From positions 5,657,142-5,721,141 of the forward strand of contig OX463778.1 of assembly GCA_949825025.1 (NCBI GenBank): a stretch of 64,000 nucleotides of DNA, given 5' to 3'. The DNA comes from Siphlonurus alternatus (taxonomy: Eukaryota; Arthropoda; Insecta; Ephemeroptera; Siphlonuridae). This document shows positions 11,441 to 22,787 of the stretch, in pieces. A program made the translations under genes and the position numbers. Every line of letters starts with the position of its first letter. The first letter of the stretch is position 1. The notes below the pieces were generated by a model. The model was not told the DNA's origin and did not search any database. It worked only from the letters and a program-made list of their open reading frames with translations.

Positions 11441-11657
11441 AGCAGAGACCCGCCTACAGAGACCTCCGTGTCTTATGGCCACAGGGATTTGATCACAGAG
11501 CTACACTGTAACTGAGAGTGGTGCCGCTGCGATTCAGTAGCGCCGCCACTCTCAGTACGTTACAGTGAAGCTCGGCCAAGCTGCATGGTCAATTAAATTT
11601 CTGACCATATTAATTAAGAGGTACACAGGTCTCTGGTAGGGTCTCTGAGAGATAGAG
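11441..11657. mobile_element. Family-J fold-back element, copy 1 (degraded)
   Basis: Shares ACAGAGACCTCCGTGTCTTA, ACTGTAACTGAGAGTGG and CGCCGCCACTCTCAG with copies at 13014 and 53720. The two halves are complementary. The right end is degraded. Confidence 0.65.
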
Positions 11658-11950
11658 GCTCGATCTCTTGAATGAAAAGCTTCAACACTGACGACACAAA
11701 ATTCTCTCAGCTAATAAAAATCTAGCGCGCGACGACATGCATATATATATTATATGTTCTACCGTGCTCCCTTCTGTCGTAAAACCCAGCAGTACCTGCT
11801 GGTTTTTAAATTTTCCTTCGGTTCTTATGAAGGGCAATGAGCCACACGTACGTACGGGAATTAAAGATCACTTAAATTACACGACATAAAAAATATTCGA
11901 GATTTTGTGCAACATGGAATTTGAATGAAAAAATAATATAAAATTTGTCT

Positions 11951-11957
<7 letters not shown>

Positions 11958-12000
<43 letters not shown>
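11958..12000. repeat. (TA)n microsatellite
   Basis: About 21 uninterrupted TA dinucleotides. Confidence 0.95.
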
Positions 12001-12003
<3 letters not shown>

Positions 12004-12244
12004 CATTTTAAATAAACATGATACATTTATTCATTTATACAAAAAGACATTTATACCTCAATGAGTTAATTAAAGCTCGAGAAGAGGAATGAAAATTTTT
12101 TTTCATCTGGAAAAACATGCGCCATGATGACAGAAAAATTTCACTACATAATTAACAATAACAATTTTGTTAAAAAAAAAAAAAGTTGATGTAGCTTATG
12201 ATATTCATATAAACACTATAAGTTTGGATTATAATATATTAAAC

Positions 12245-12419
12245 AAGGGCGGGACATTCACAAAGCACTTTAGCCCCGATTTTTAGCCCTGGTGCTAAAC
12301 ATGGCGGTGCTAAACTATAGGAGCTTAACATGGTTAGCCCCTGGTTTATACCATGTTTAGCACCAGGGTTAAAAATCGGGGCTAAAGTGGGGGTTAAAAT
12401 TCTTTGTGAATGTCCCCCA
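12245..12419. mobile_element. GGGGACATTCACAAAG palindrome
   Basis: A 175-bp fold-back: GGGACATTCACAAAG at the left pairs with CTTTGTGAATGTCCC at the right, and the arms with AGCCCCGATTTTTAGCCC and GTGCTAAACATGG continue to the centre. Confidence 0.8.
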
Positions 12420-13013
12420 AATAGTCAAAGCTATATATATATTATATTATAACACAAAATTGATACATAAATTATATATAATACAGCACATGTTTTAAAA
12501 AATAGTATATTAATTGATTGAATATTAAATATTATCAAAACAAAATAGTTATTTAGTATACAGATTGTATATTATAATAAGATTTTTTAATTATTAGGCA
12601 TAATATATAATAATAATGAAGAATATCTACATGTTTGCATATTTCTACTTACAATTAGAGCAAATTTAATTGTTGAGCAATATAGTATTTTTTACTCTAT
12701 CTGTGAGAACATTTTATTGAAGTTATATTTTTTATGTTTTCAGGCAGGGCATTAATATATAAATGGGTAGCTTATTTACATAGGATATGCATATATGGAG
12801 AATTTACCTAGATTAGTTCTTGTAAAATCAATATGAAAATTATTTGAACGCCGCGCCTATAGTATATTAATTGTGGCTATGTGTACATTACTATTTAGCA
12901 CTATAATAATGAGAAATTATTTTTGATGAGATTGTTCATAATTTTATTATAATAACAAAACCTTACGGAGCGATGTCAGAATGCGGCGCTGCGGCATTTA
13001 CGAGTTGAAGCTT

Positions 13014-13297
13014 GTCAGAGACCCTACAGAGACCTCCGTGTCTATTATAATGGTCAGAAATTTGACAAGCTTGGCCGAGCTTCACTGTAACTGAGAGTGG
13101 CGGCGCCACTGAATCGCAGCGACACGGCCACACGGCCCGGTTCTCGGATCGCTGGCTGCGCGGGCAATTTTAGCCAGCAAGAACCTGGCCGTGCCGAACA
13201 TTTAGCAGCGCCGCCACTCTCAGTTACAGTGAAGCTCTGATAAAATCCCTGGCCATGGCATATGTCATGGAGGTCTCTGTAGGGTCTCAGGTCATTA
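13014..13297. mobile_element. Family-J fold-back element, copy 2
   Basis: Ends AGAGACCCTACAGAGACCTC and its complement. The subterminal arms CTTCACTGTAACTGAGAGTGG and CCACTCTCAGTTACAGTGAA pair. The GC-rich core contains CCCGGTTCTC and a partner AAGAACC. Confidence 0.75.
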
Positions 13298-15438
13298 AAT
13301 TAATCGTTCTTCGTCAGATACCGCGCCCATATTTGAAGAGAAACCGCGCCACCGCGCGCAATCAACAATACAAGTCAAAAGAGACCTTCATTATAGTAGA
13401 GCTCGTTTCCGTTTTAGGACATACTTGTAAAATAAATAGTTTTTAATATAAAATATTTAATAATTAATTATAAAATTATTTTTATGCATAATTTGAATTA
13501 TAATTCTATCAAATTCAATTTATTTTAAAATAATTTTTTTATTTTTTTAGATATTTTCTGACTTCATTAGTCTTTATAAATAATTACAGGATTGCACAAT
13601 TTACAATTTATATCAGACTTCATCCACTGCAAATAATGTGTTAACGTACTTTCACTGAGTCGATTGTCACCCAGCATTATTCTACTTTTGATGTGTATAA
13701 TTATGATCTAGCTATGGACGATGTCGCGAGATGTATTATATGTCCCTTTCTCTCCATTTTACTTTGAGTGAAGCCGGCAACGTCGCTGACGCCATGGTGA
13801 GAACAAGTCGCAATGTGCGCCGCTGGGAGGAACAAGATCAGAGTTAAAACTAAAAACTAATATAGAGTCAGCTGCATGCATGGTGGTGCTATAAAGCGGA
13901 CATTACCCAAAACAAGATCGTTTAGTGTCGAAGGCGTGCTAAAAAAATTGCGTGCATGAGGTAAGTTTTTCTCAAATTATCTCAAATATAATATATACTC
14001 TTCCGACAAAATAAATACTCTATTTTAATTTCCGCATCCTTAATTAATTAATGAAGTAATTAAACCTATTAAAAGAGGTAACTTTGAAGATATATGCATA
14101 TATATTATCTCCGTTTTAAACTAAAATACTGTACAGTGTGCTAGCTGTTTTACGTGTGTATATATGCTGGGGATCATAATCCAGGAATTCCTGCCGCACT
14201 AGCTTACACTTTCCATCCATGATAGCTATGCAGGTCGTGTTCACATGATACTCGGAAACTGCACTCAAGTAAAAAAATTGTATAGGAATAGTATGTGAAA
14301 TAATATGGGATATTGTATGGGCATACCCACACTGTTCTTATACCAAAAGTATGTGCATAAAGTATGGGGAAAATGACCGATTTTCCTATACTTATGCCTA
14401 CACTCTTCTCCTACACTTGTGCCTATACTTTTGCACACACCATGGTACTATAATGGTACCCATACTTCTGCCCACACCAAATAATGGTATAGGCAAAAGT
14501 ATGGGGAGAAAACTTATTTCCACTATCCTGTACTCTAATTAAATAAAAATTGCACAATTATTTTATTTTTATTAATTAAAATTCATTGGTTCATCAAAAA
14601 GGTACAATTAAACAACATATAAACAAAACAGATAACATAGTAAAATTAATCAACATAATTCCAATATAGAAATATAATTGTCAGTAAAAACAAATATTAT
14701 AATTTATTATATTATGAAGAAAAACATTATTTTTAATAAACAATACTTTATTTCTTATATTTCCTTCTAAGCATAATACAATAATTGGTAGAAACTACAG
14801 GTTCTGGGTAGACTCCCGGCAGCTTGGCTCTGATGATTCCAACGGAAGAGGTTTGCCATACCATATCCACAATCAATCTGTAATGACAAACATTACGTTA
14901 AAAAACATGAAATAAAATTACACAAAGTTACGTCCGATAATTTATTTTGACGTAAATCAAACAATAAACATATGTGTTCTATAATGCAGCTACGAGTCAG
15001 TACTTGACCAAGAATTAGCCTCAGGGAAACACTTCTACCATAACAAACTGAGGACACAATTTAGTTTTGTGCGGTAATAGTATTTGTTACAAGGCAGCCA
15101 TCTTGGTTCATGATGTAGCGACGACTCCCGAGTCAGAAGTTGACCAAAAAACAGTCTCCGGGAGACATTGCCATGGTAACGTGCTGAAAATACAAGTCAG
15201 TTTGTGTCTGGTAGCAGGTTACTTTAAATGGCAGCCATTTTGTTTACAAAATTCAACGATGAGTCAATACTTGACCAACTAACAAATTCAGAGATACATT
15301 GCCATGATAATGTACTAAAAATACAAGCAAGTTTGTGTCTGGTAGCAGTTTACTTTAAATGGCAGCCATGTTGGTTTTATAATGTAGCGACTAGTCAGTA
15401 CGTAACAAAGAAACTGCCTCCGAGACACTTTGCCATCA

Positions 15439-16638
15439 CCCAGTGACCACATGGACATCCCGGGGACCTTGCGAACATCCCCGCAAGATCCCCCAACATC
15501 CCTGAACGTTTTACGTGCTAGTTTTCGAAACCCTTTAACTTTAAACATGTTCTCCATGTTCTAAAAAAGGTTTTAGCTACACTTCGAAAATAAATTTCTG
15601 AGTTTTTTAATATTTTTATGAAAGTCTCTCAGAACATCCCCTGGGGATGCAACACGGCTGTCCCTTGAACATCCCCGGGGGACTTTGAAAAGACCCTTTA
15701 TTCAATGTTTTCATTAAAATCACAATATGTGCTGTTCAATATTATGTACTGATTTTAAAAATATACAAATATAATTAATATTATTTAAAGTATTATATTA
15801 AAATATTAATATTTAAAATAAGACGGGAAATTTTACTTAATATTAAAGTGCGTAATTTGCACTGAAAAATAATTTTTGTTAATAAAATATCCTCGTAGAA
15901 AAAAATATATATGAAAAATAAACAAGGTCCCATCAAAGTCCCCTGGGGATTTTAGAGGGACCCTTGAACGTCCCACAAATGTCCTCGGAGGGACCTTTAA
16001 AAAATTTTAAAAAATTAAAAATATTTTTTTTTTAATGTCGAAGTTTGTTAACAATTAGAGATGCATTTGAGCGTTGCAATTTGTAATTAATTAATGTATA
16101 AACATGTTTTTATTAAAATTATAAAATTTTATTTTAATTTATTTTTAAAAAATTTAAATCTCAATATTTTTAATGTTGTATTAAATAATAACAATCTCCC
16201 AATGTACCAGTTTGCTTAAAAAAATAAAAAAACGCAACTTCGCTCGTAATATAAAAATATTATACAACACCCAAAACTTTACAATTTATATACCCAAATA
16301 AACCACACATTAGTAATGAAGAGCAATATCCAAGTTGTCTACGACGTCGTCTATCAACCAAAAGGTCCGAGTTCGATTCCCGACGCACCAAAATTTTTTA
16401 TTTGGTAATTTTGTAGTCCTCATTCTAAAAGACCCTAAACTTCTTTAATATAAATTTTAAGATGAATTAATATATAATTGGCAAGTGAAAATTAGGGAAC
16501 ATCCCCGAGGGATGTCCACAGGACGTCCGCAGGGACGTCCTTTTTTGATGGACATGGGGGATGTCCTTGGGGACGTCCAATGGGGACCTTAGAGGGATGT
16601 CCCCGGGGCGTCCCAGGGACGTCCATGTGGTCACTGGG
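15439..16638. mobile_element. 1.2-kb TIR element with CCCAGTGACCACATGGAC ends
   Basis: It splits one unit of the tandem array precisely: GCCATCA before it and CATAACGTACT after it rejoin as the normal unit with CA duplicated. The terminal inverted repeats read CCCAGTGACCACATGGAC. Subterminal regions are full of GGGGATGTCC/GGACATCCC motifs. A tRNA-like end (GAGTTCGATTCCCGACGCACC) lies at 16367-16388. No coding capacity. Confidence 0.8.
16321..16390 (+). other. tRNA-like fragment with box B
   Basis: AGGTCCGAGTTCGATTCCCG followed by ACGCACCA resembles a tRNA T-arm and acceptor 3' side. The 5' acceptor half that should pair with it is not present, so this is at most a tRNA-derived SINE remnant. 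Confidence 0.35.
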
Positions 16639-19600
16639 CATAACGTACTAAAATGCAAGTGAGTTTGTGTCTAGTTGAAGGTTAAGCTGAATGGCAGCCA
16701 TCTTGTCTAAATTTAATAGCGACTAGTCAGTACGTAACAAAGAAACTGCCTCCGAGACACTTTGCCATCATAACGTACTGAAATGCAAGTGAGTTTGTGT
16801 CAAGTTGAAGGTTCCGCCAAGTGGCAGCCATCTTGTCTAAATTTAATAGCGACTAGTCAGTACGTAACAAAGAAACTGCCTCCGAGACACTTTGCCATCA
16901 TAACGTACTGAAATGCAAGTTAGTTTGTGTCTAGATGAAGGTTGAGCTAAATGGCAGCCATCTTGTTAAATTTAGTAGCGACAAGTCAGTACGTAACAAA
17001 GAAACTGCCTCCGAGACACTTTGCCATCATAACGTACTGAAATGGAAGTGAGTTTGTGTCTTGTTGAAAGTTCCGCTAAATGGCAGCCATCTTGTTAAAT
17101 TTAGTAGCGACAAGTCAGTACGTAACAAAGAAACTGCCTCCGAGACACTTTGCCATCATAACGTACTGAAATGCAAGTGAGTTTGTGTCAAGTTGAAGGT
17201 TCCGCTAAATGGCAGCCATCTTGTCTAAATTTAGTAGCGATTAGTCAGTACGTAACAAAGAAACTGCCTCCGAGACGCTTTGCCATCATAACGTACTGAA
17301 ATGGAAGTGAGTTTGTGTCTAATTGAAAGTTCCGCTAAATGGCAGCCATCTTGTCTAAATTTAGTAGCGATTAGTCAGTACGTAACAAAGAAACTGCCTC
17401 CGAGACACTTTGCCATCATAACGTACTGAAATGGAAGTGAGTTTGTGTCCAGTTGAAAGTTCCGCTAAATGGCAGCCATCTTGTTAAATTTAGTAGCGAC
17501 AAGTCAGTAAGTAACAAAGAAACTGCCTCCGAGACACTTTGCCATCATAACGTACTGAAATGGAAGTGAGTTTGTGTCTAGTTGAAAGTTCCGCTAAATG
17601 GCAGCCATCTTGTTAAATTTAGTAGCGACAAGTCAGTACGTAACAAAGAAACTGCCTCCGAGACACTTTGCCATCATAACGTACTGAAATGCAAGTGAGT
17701 TTGGGTCAAGTTGAAGGTTCCGCTAAATTACAGCCATCTTGTCTAAATTTAGTAGCGATTAGTCAGTACGTAACAAAGAAACTGCCTCCGAGACACTTTG
17801 CCATCATAACGTACTGAAATGGAAGTGAGTTTGTGTCTAGTTGAAAGTTCCGCTAAATGGCAGCCATCTTGTTAAATTTAGTAGCGACAAGTCAGTACGT
17901 AACAAAGAAACTGCCTCCGAGACACTTTGCCATCATAACGTACTGAAATGGAAGTGAGTTTGTGTCTTGTTGAAAGTTCCGCTAAATGGCAGCCATCTTG
18001 TTAAATTTAGTAGCGACAAGTCAGTACGTAACAAAGAAACTGCCTCCGAGACACTTTGCCATGATAACGTACTGAAATGTAAGTGTGTTTGTGTCTAGTT
18101 GAAAGTTCCGCTAAATGGCAGCCATCTTGTCTGAATTTAGTAGCGACAAGTCAGTACTTAACCGAGGAAGAGCCTCCGAGACACTTTGCCATCATAACGT
18201 ACTGAAATGCAAGTGTGTTTGTGTCTAGTTGGAAGTTCCGCTAAATGGCAGCCATCTTGTCTGAATTTAGTAGCGACTAGTCAGTATGTAACAAAGAAAC
18301 AGCCTCCGAGATATTTTGCCATAATAACGTACTGAAATGCAAGTGTGTTTGTGTCTAGTTGGAAGTTCCGCTAAATGGCAGCCATCTTGTCTGAATTTAG
18401 TAGCGACTAGTCAGTATGTAACAAAGAAACAGCCTCCGAGATATTTTGCCATAATAACGTACTGAAATGCAAGTTAATTTGTGTCTGGTAGCAGTTTACG
18501 TTAAATGGCAACCATGTTGGTTTTATAATGTAGCGACGAGTCAGTACTACTTGATCAAGGAACACCTTCCGAGAAACACTGCCATAATAACTTACAGTAA
18601 ATAGTGAAAACAAAAGTTTGTGTCTGGTACTCACCAGTCTTTATGACTACGATGAGGTCCTGCAAGATTCCCTGCAAGGAGGCGTAGCTGCCCTCTCTGA
18701 TCTCACCCCGCATCTCTCGCCTCTCTTCCAGCTGCAACATCCGCTTCACCACCCTCACGCCAAGGTGCAACCTGCAAGATTGGATAGGGTTATTGTAATT
18801 ACAATAATGTATCAAACCAGTAGAAATGTTAAATTTGTCTGCACGTACACCACGTAGCCCGGTAACGGATCCCCTTAAGACATTTCGCACTTTTAACAAT
18901 TTTTATCTGCCATATTTAGGGTTCTTAAAATTTTGAAAAAATATTAACATGTTCAATAGAATGTAGCAATTGAGTTTATCCATAATTTTAGTTCCATATC
19001 AGAGCATCTCTTGAGTAAAAAAAAAAAATTGTGTGGTGGGACATGAAAAAAAAAATAAGAAAAAGAAACAATTTTCTTTTTTAACTTTTTTTGCCTATAA
19101 AGAGCCTAAAAGCAGTTCGGAATACAAATTATGTAATGTATGATGCAATGTGTTATAATATGCATACAGTAAACATGCGAGTCAATATACAACAAACACA
19201 TAATCATCTTTGATACATTAATAACAAAGAACAAGATCCTATATGCATATAGACTTACCGTTTATGTGAGCAAAGCTCCACTCGCTGAAGCTGTATGCAT
19301 ACCATGCAGTTTGGCCGTAGTTGACATCATCATCCAGGAGACACCTGAAATGATTGAAAAAATCCAATTATAATGTGTCCCATGAATACTCAAAACAATA
19401 TAATATGAAGTATGAATTAGTAACTTACCGATATAACGAGCCAGAATGCAGTTTTTAGCATTTCTTTTCTCATAAATAGACAGAAATTCACGACAAATTG
19501 AAGAACAGACGCCATCTCAAAACTTTCTCTTTGAGAGCGTTACAATAACAAATAAACAGCTGACGCATCTGTAGCCAATCACAAGACAGGGAAAAAAAAT

Positions 19601-20365
19601 TCAACTCGCGCGGCGCGGAATATATGAAGTGGTAGAAAACAACTAAAAAATAAGAAAGATTTTGAGTTGCGGACTATTCATTAAATCGATCGAAATTATA
19701 TTAAAATAAAAAAAAAAAAATAACAATTATAATTACAGAAAACGATATATAAAAATTTGACATAACAAATGATAAATAAACATATACGATTTTATTATTC
19801 TCGCAATTAAATATATAATTAAATTAGTTGCAAAAGGCATGGGATAAATTAAATTATGTTTTATTTACTAATTCAAAAAAATTATACCAATTAAACATTA
19901 ATTAAGTACCGTGTATACTAGAGAAAATTATTCTAAGTCCAATATTGGACTTTAAAATTTTTCACCATCCAATGGTATAGGCAAAAGTGTAGGCACAGTT
20001 TTGATAATTTTATAGTATAGGTAAAAGTGTGGTCACGGTTCTCACAAAATAAAATAAAGGGGTGCCTATACTTCTGACCACACCATATTTTTATCAAAAA
20101 TTTCGTGCCTATACAATACCTATACATACTCAATGCATTTACCTACCTCTTTCTATCAAATCCCATACTATTTCCTATACGTCCCATACTTATACCTATA
20201 CATTATTTTTACTTGAGCAGTGTATAAGTTAAATTGCTTTATTCAAACAATCGAAAATTAATTGTAAAATATATATTGGGATGAGCTCGCGCCGCAAAAA
20301 TACGCCCAGAAAATTTAATGTATATGCCTTAATTGATTGTAATGTATGCGTAGAGCTCTTTCTAT

Positions 20366-20480
20366 GCAGTGGCGTATCCAGAATTTGCTCAGGGAGGGAC
20401 ATGCGCTGATCCAGAAAAAAATGGCGCGCGGGAGGGACAGCCTCCATTAGGCCACCCACAGCTAGGCCACAGGGACTGCA
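20366..20480. repeat. Repeat fragment with GGCGTATCCAG / CTGATCCAG motifs
   Basis: Resembles the GGATCC/poly-G repeat fragments near 35235 and 42140. Only a short degraded piece is readable. Confidence 0.35.
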
Positions 20481-20648
20481 TGGGTATTCCCGGGACACAT
20501 TGCAGCGAATGTCCCAATGTCCCGGGCCTACTATACAATGCCCCGTGAATGTCCCGTGGCCTATATTTAATTAATTTAATGCTTTTTAATTGCACACAGT
20601 CAGTTTATAGAGAGGGGATTGCATGAGTTTTGGTACGAATTGCAATGG

Positions 20649-21365
20649 TTAAAGGCCTTCTGAACCTTTTCACAGTATTAAGTACACGGTTAGCTTTGCT
20701 TCAATGTGATTCAGCTGCATAATTTTTTTTGGTTTCAGTAGCACAAATATCAGAGATAATAGCCGATGAAGAAGCACCTGTGACGTCACTCACGCTCATT
20801 CAGCGGCGACAATATAGGGAAATCCCTGCAAAAGATAGGTTCACTCCCGCTGCAACCACGGCCACAATTTTACTTCTGGAATTTTGAAACTTAACCAGGG
20901 CAGTCTTGATAGTATTTTTCAAATAGACTGAAAGAATTTTTTTGGTGGCGTGTGTACAGACTGAGTTATTGCGGCCGGTAGAAAGATAAGCTAAAAATTT
21001 AACATTGTTTTCCTATACAACATTTTCGCTCCTCTTTCTACCGCAATAACTCGGTTTGTATGAATGTCATCAAAAAAATTCTTTCAGGCTATTTGAAAAA
21101 TACTATCAAGACTGCCCTGGTAAAGTTTCAAAATTCCAGAAGTAAAATTGTGGCCGTAGTTGCAGCGGGAGTGAACCTATCTTTTGCAGGGATTTCCCTA
21201 TATTGTCGCCGCTGAATGAGCGTGAGTGACGTCACAGGTTCCTTTTCATCGGCTATTATCTCTGATATTTGTGCTGCTGAAACAAAAAAATTTATGCAGC
21301 CGAATCATACTAAAGCAAAGCTAACCGTGCACTTAATATTGTGCAAAGGTTCATAAGGCCTTTAA
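20649..21365. mobile_element. 717-bp TTAA palindrome (family F)
   Basis: The left arm starts TTAAAGGCCTTCTGAACCTT and the right arm ends with GGTTCATAAGGCCTTTAA. The arms pair almost throughout, including GTGACGTCACTCACGCTCA and CATTCAGCGGCGACAATATA. The TTAA at 21362-21365 is shared with the next element. Confidence 0.85.
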
Positions 21366-22016
21366 AGTAAAGTGCGCGCTAGAAAAAAAAGTTGAGTTAG
21401 TATTTTCTAAAAATAGTTCAAGTAGTCCTCCATATCAAACCAAAATTCAAAAAATTCTATCTCAAATAGGTTTGCCAGAAAAAAATTCCAAAGTCAGAGT
21501 GAACGCGTCGCTTAACATGGGGCCTTACCTGACAAAAACCCTCGAATATCTCGAAAAAATACACCGTTAGGTGGTATGAAAAAAATATAGTGATGTTCTA
21601 TGACCCAAGCTTTAACCAAAAACCGATTAAAAAAAATTTCTCTCGAATCCATTTTTCCGTAAAAAAATCAAGAAAATCTACCATGTTAATTCCCATAAGA
21701 TTTTTTATTATTTTTTTACGGAAAAATGGATTCGAGAGAAATTTTTTTTAATCGGTTTTTGGTTAAAGCTTGGGTCATAGAACATCACTATATTTTTTTC
21801 ATACCACCTAACGGTGTATTTTTTCGAGATATTCGAGGGTTTTTGTCAGGTAAGGCCCCATGTTAAGCGACGCGTTCACTCTGACTTTGCAATTTTTTTC
21901 TGGCAAACCTATTTGAGATAGAATTTTTTGAATTTTGGTTTGATATGGAGGACTACTTGAACTATTTTTAGAAAATACTAACTCAACTTTTTTTTCTAGC
22001 GCGCACTTTACTTTAA
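21362..22016. mobile_element. 655-bp TTAA palindrome (family E, copy 1)
   Basis: Arms from TTAAAGTAAAGTGCGCGCTA to the mirrored end, with internal blocks such as AACGCGTCGCTTAACATGGG, nearly perfect on both sides of a 30-bp centre near 21690. It abuts family F with no intervening base beyond the common TTAA. Confidence 0.85.
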
Positions 22017-22375
22017 GTGTTAAACAATTAAAGGTTTTTGCCTTAAAGGTGCTGCTATTTTTTTATGATATTATTAATGACAAATTTCCAATTCATTTTA
22101 AAAAAGAGCTTATTAAGAATAGTGAAATGCATATTTATAATACAAGATCGAGGCTGCAATAATTATTTTAGAAAATGTGTTAATTAACAAACATATATAT
22201 AGATCGGAAGGATCAATTTATAACTGCATGTGGTAAAAAATTGTTTAAAGAATTGCGTATTATTATAAAAACATGTTCTACAAAAAAAATGTTTAAAAGA
22301 TTATGTATAGAATTTGTTAAAGAAAAATTTGTGTATACCAGAAAAATGTATTAAGATTATAATTATAAATATATA
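22017..22375 (+). mobile_element. LINE 3'-end remnant
   Basis: The conceptual product carries DKFPIHFKKELIKNSEMHIY followed by NTRSR, resembling the C terminus after the reverse transcriptase of CR1/Jockey-like non-LTR elements (HxYNTR motif). Many stops follow. A possible continuation lies at 22790-23032, ending in ATTTCATTTCA, split by the SINE. Confidence 0.5.
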
Positions 22376-22787
22376 TATATATTTTTTTTAAATCAAACCC
22401 TATTGGGTACTTCTATTTACTAATTACATATACTACTTTGAAACCCCGAACCTTCCGAAACCCTAACTTGGGCGTTTCGCGGGCTCTTCTGGAACGGGGG
22501 CGGCCACGGCCTTGCAAATCCATCCCGGCATTTGCCTGCGGCTGAGGGAAACGTGGAAACCTCAGCCAGGATGGACGCTATATACAGCTTTTGTCAATGA
22601 ACCGGAAGTGCAATGGTCCAAAGCCAGGGGAACCACATAGTGGAAAAGCGCAACGTTTTACCCCTGGGTGGGAAACGTGGTTTTTGTTGAAAATGGTCAC
22701 CCATCCAACTACTAACCACGCGCGGCGTTGCTTGCAGACTTCGGTGATCTGACGAGACCCGGTCAAGCGCACTGTGCCACACCTCAA
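22376..22787 (-). mobile_element. 5S rRNA-derived SINE (SINE3-like)
   Basis: On the minus strand the head (22787 to about 22690) reads as a degenerate 5S rRNA: GGTCTCGTCAGATCACCGAA, AAGCAACGCC, then TTGGATGGGTGACC, i.e. the 5S internal promoter region. A GC-rich body follows and an A-rich tail on the low-coordinate side. 5S-headed SINEs are known in animals. The head has substitutions and lacks the normal 5S 3' half, so it is not a 5S gene. Confidence 0.8.

Larger units (their letters stand above)
14985..18620. repeat. Tandem array, ~130-bp unit, about 18 copies
   Basis: Regular units start TAACGTACTGAAATG at 16771, 16901, 17030, 17159, 17289, 17419, 17548, 17677, 17807, 17936, 18065, 18195, 18325 and 18455, a spacing of 129 or 130 bp. 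Diverged copies lie at 14985-15438 and after 18480. Each unit carries AGTCAGTACGTAACAAAGAA, CTGCCTCCGAGACACTTTGC and, in most copies, GGCAGCCATCTTG. The array is interrupted at 15439-16638 by a TIR element. Confidence 0.9.
14751..19515 (-). pseudogene. Four minus-strand exon-like segments, gene not recognised
   Basis: Segments read on the minus strand: 19429-19515 (ATG, MASVLQFVVNFCLF..., donor GTAAGT); 19259-19344 (CLLDDDVNYGQTAWYAYSF...); 18635-18771 (LHLGVRVVKRMLQLEERRE..., donor GTGAGT); and a terminal segment about 14751-14881 (IVDMVWQTSSVGIIRAKLPG... ending RRKYKK and TAA). Each has a good acceptor and/or donor and a single open frame. However, the phases do not join: segment 1 ends in phase 0 while segment 2 is open only after one base; segments 2 and 3 end in phase 1 while their successors again need phase 2. 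So this is a decayed gene, lacks small exons I missed, or is a non-coding transcript. I do not recognise the protein. The last intron holds the 130-bp tandem array. Confidence 0.4.
14260..20222. mobile_element. Possible 6-kb TIR-bounded element carrying exon-like segments
   Basis: The left end (14264 on) reads CTCAAGTAAAAAAATTGTAT and the complement of the right end (20222 back) reads CTCAAGTAAAAATAATGTAT. About 260 bp inside each end is rich in matching GTATAGGCAAAAGTATGG / CCATACTTTTGCC blocks in opposite orientation. Between them lie four minus-strand exon-like segments and a tandem array. No transposase is recognisable. The alternative is two independent, related MITEs flanking ordinary sequence; the ends are diverged and I found no clear target duplication. 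Confidence 0.45.

Noticed and set aside
16637..18480. CRISPR-like array
   Set aside because: Units of 130 bp are contiguous satellite repeats with no short repeat/unique spacer alternation, in an animal genome.
22578..22787. Two overlapping minus-strand frames with WLVVGWVTI-type sequence
   Set aside because: This is the conceptual translation of a 5S-derived SINE, a common source of spurious proteins.
22690..22787. Functional 5S rRNA gene
   Set aside because: Only a degenerate promoter-bearing 5' part is present, and it continues into a SINE body.
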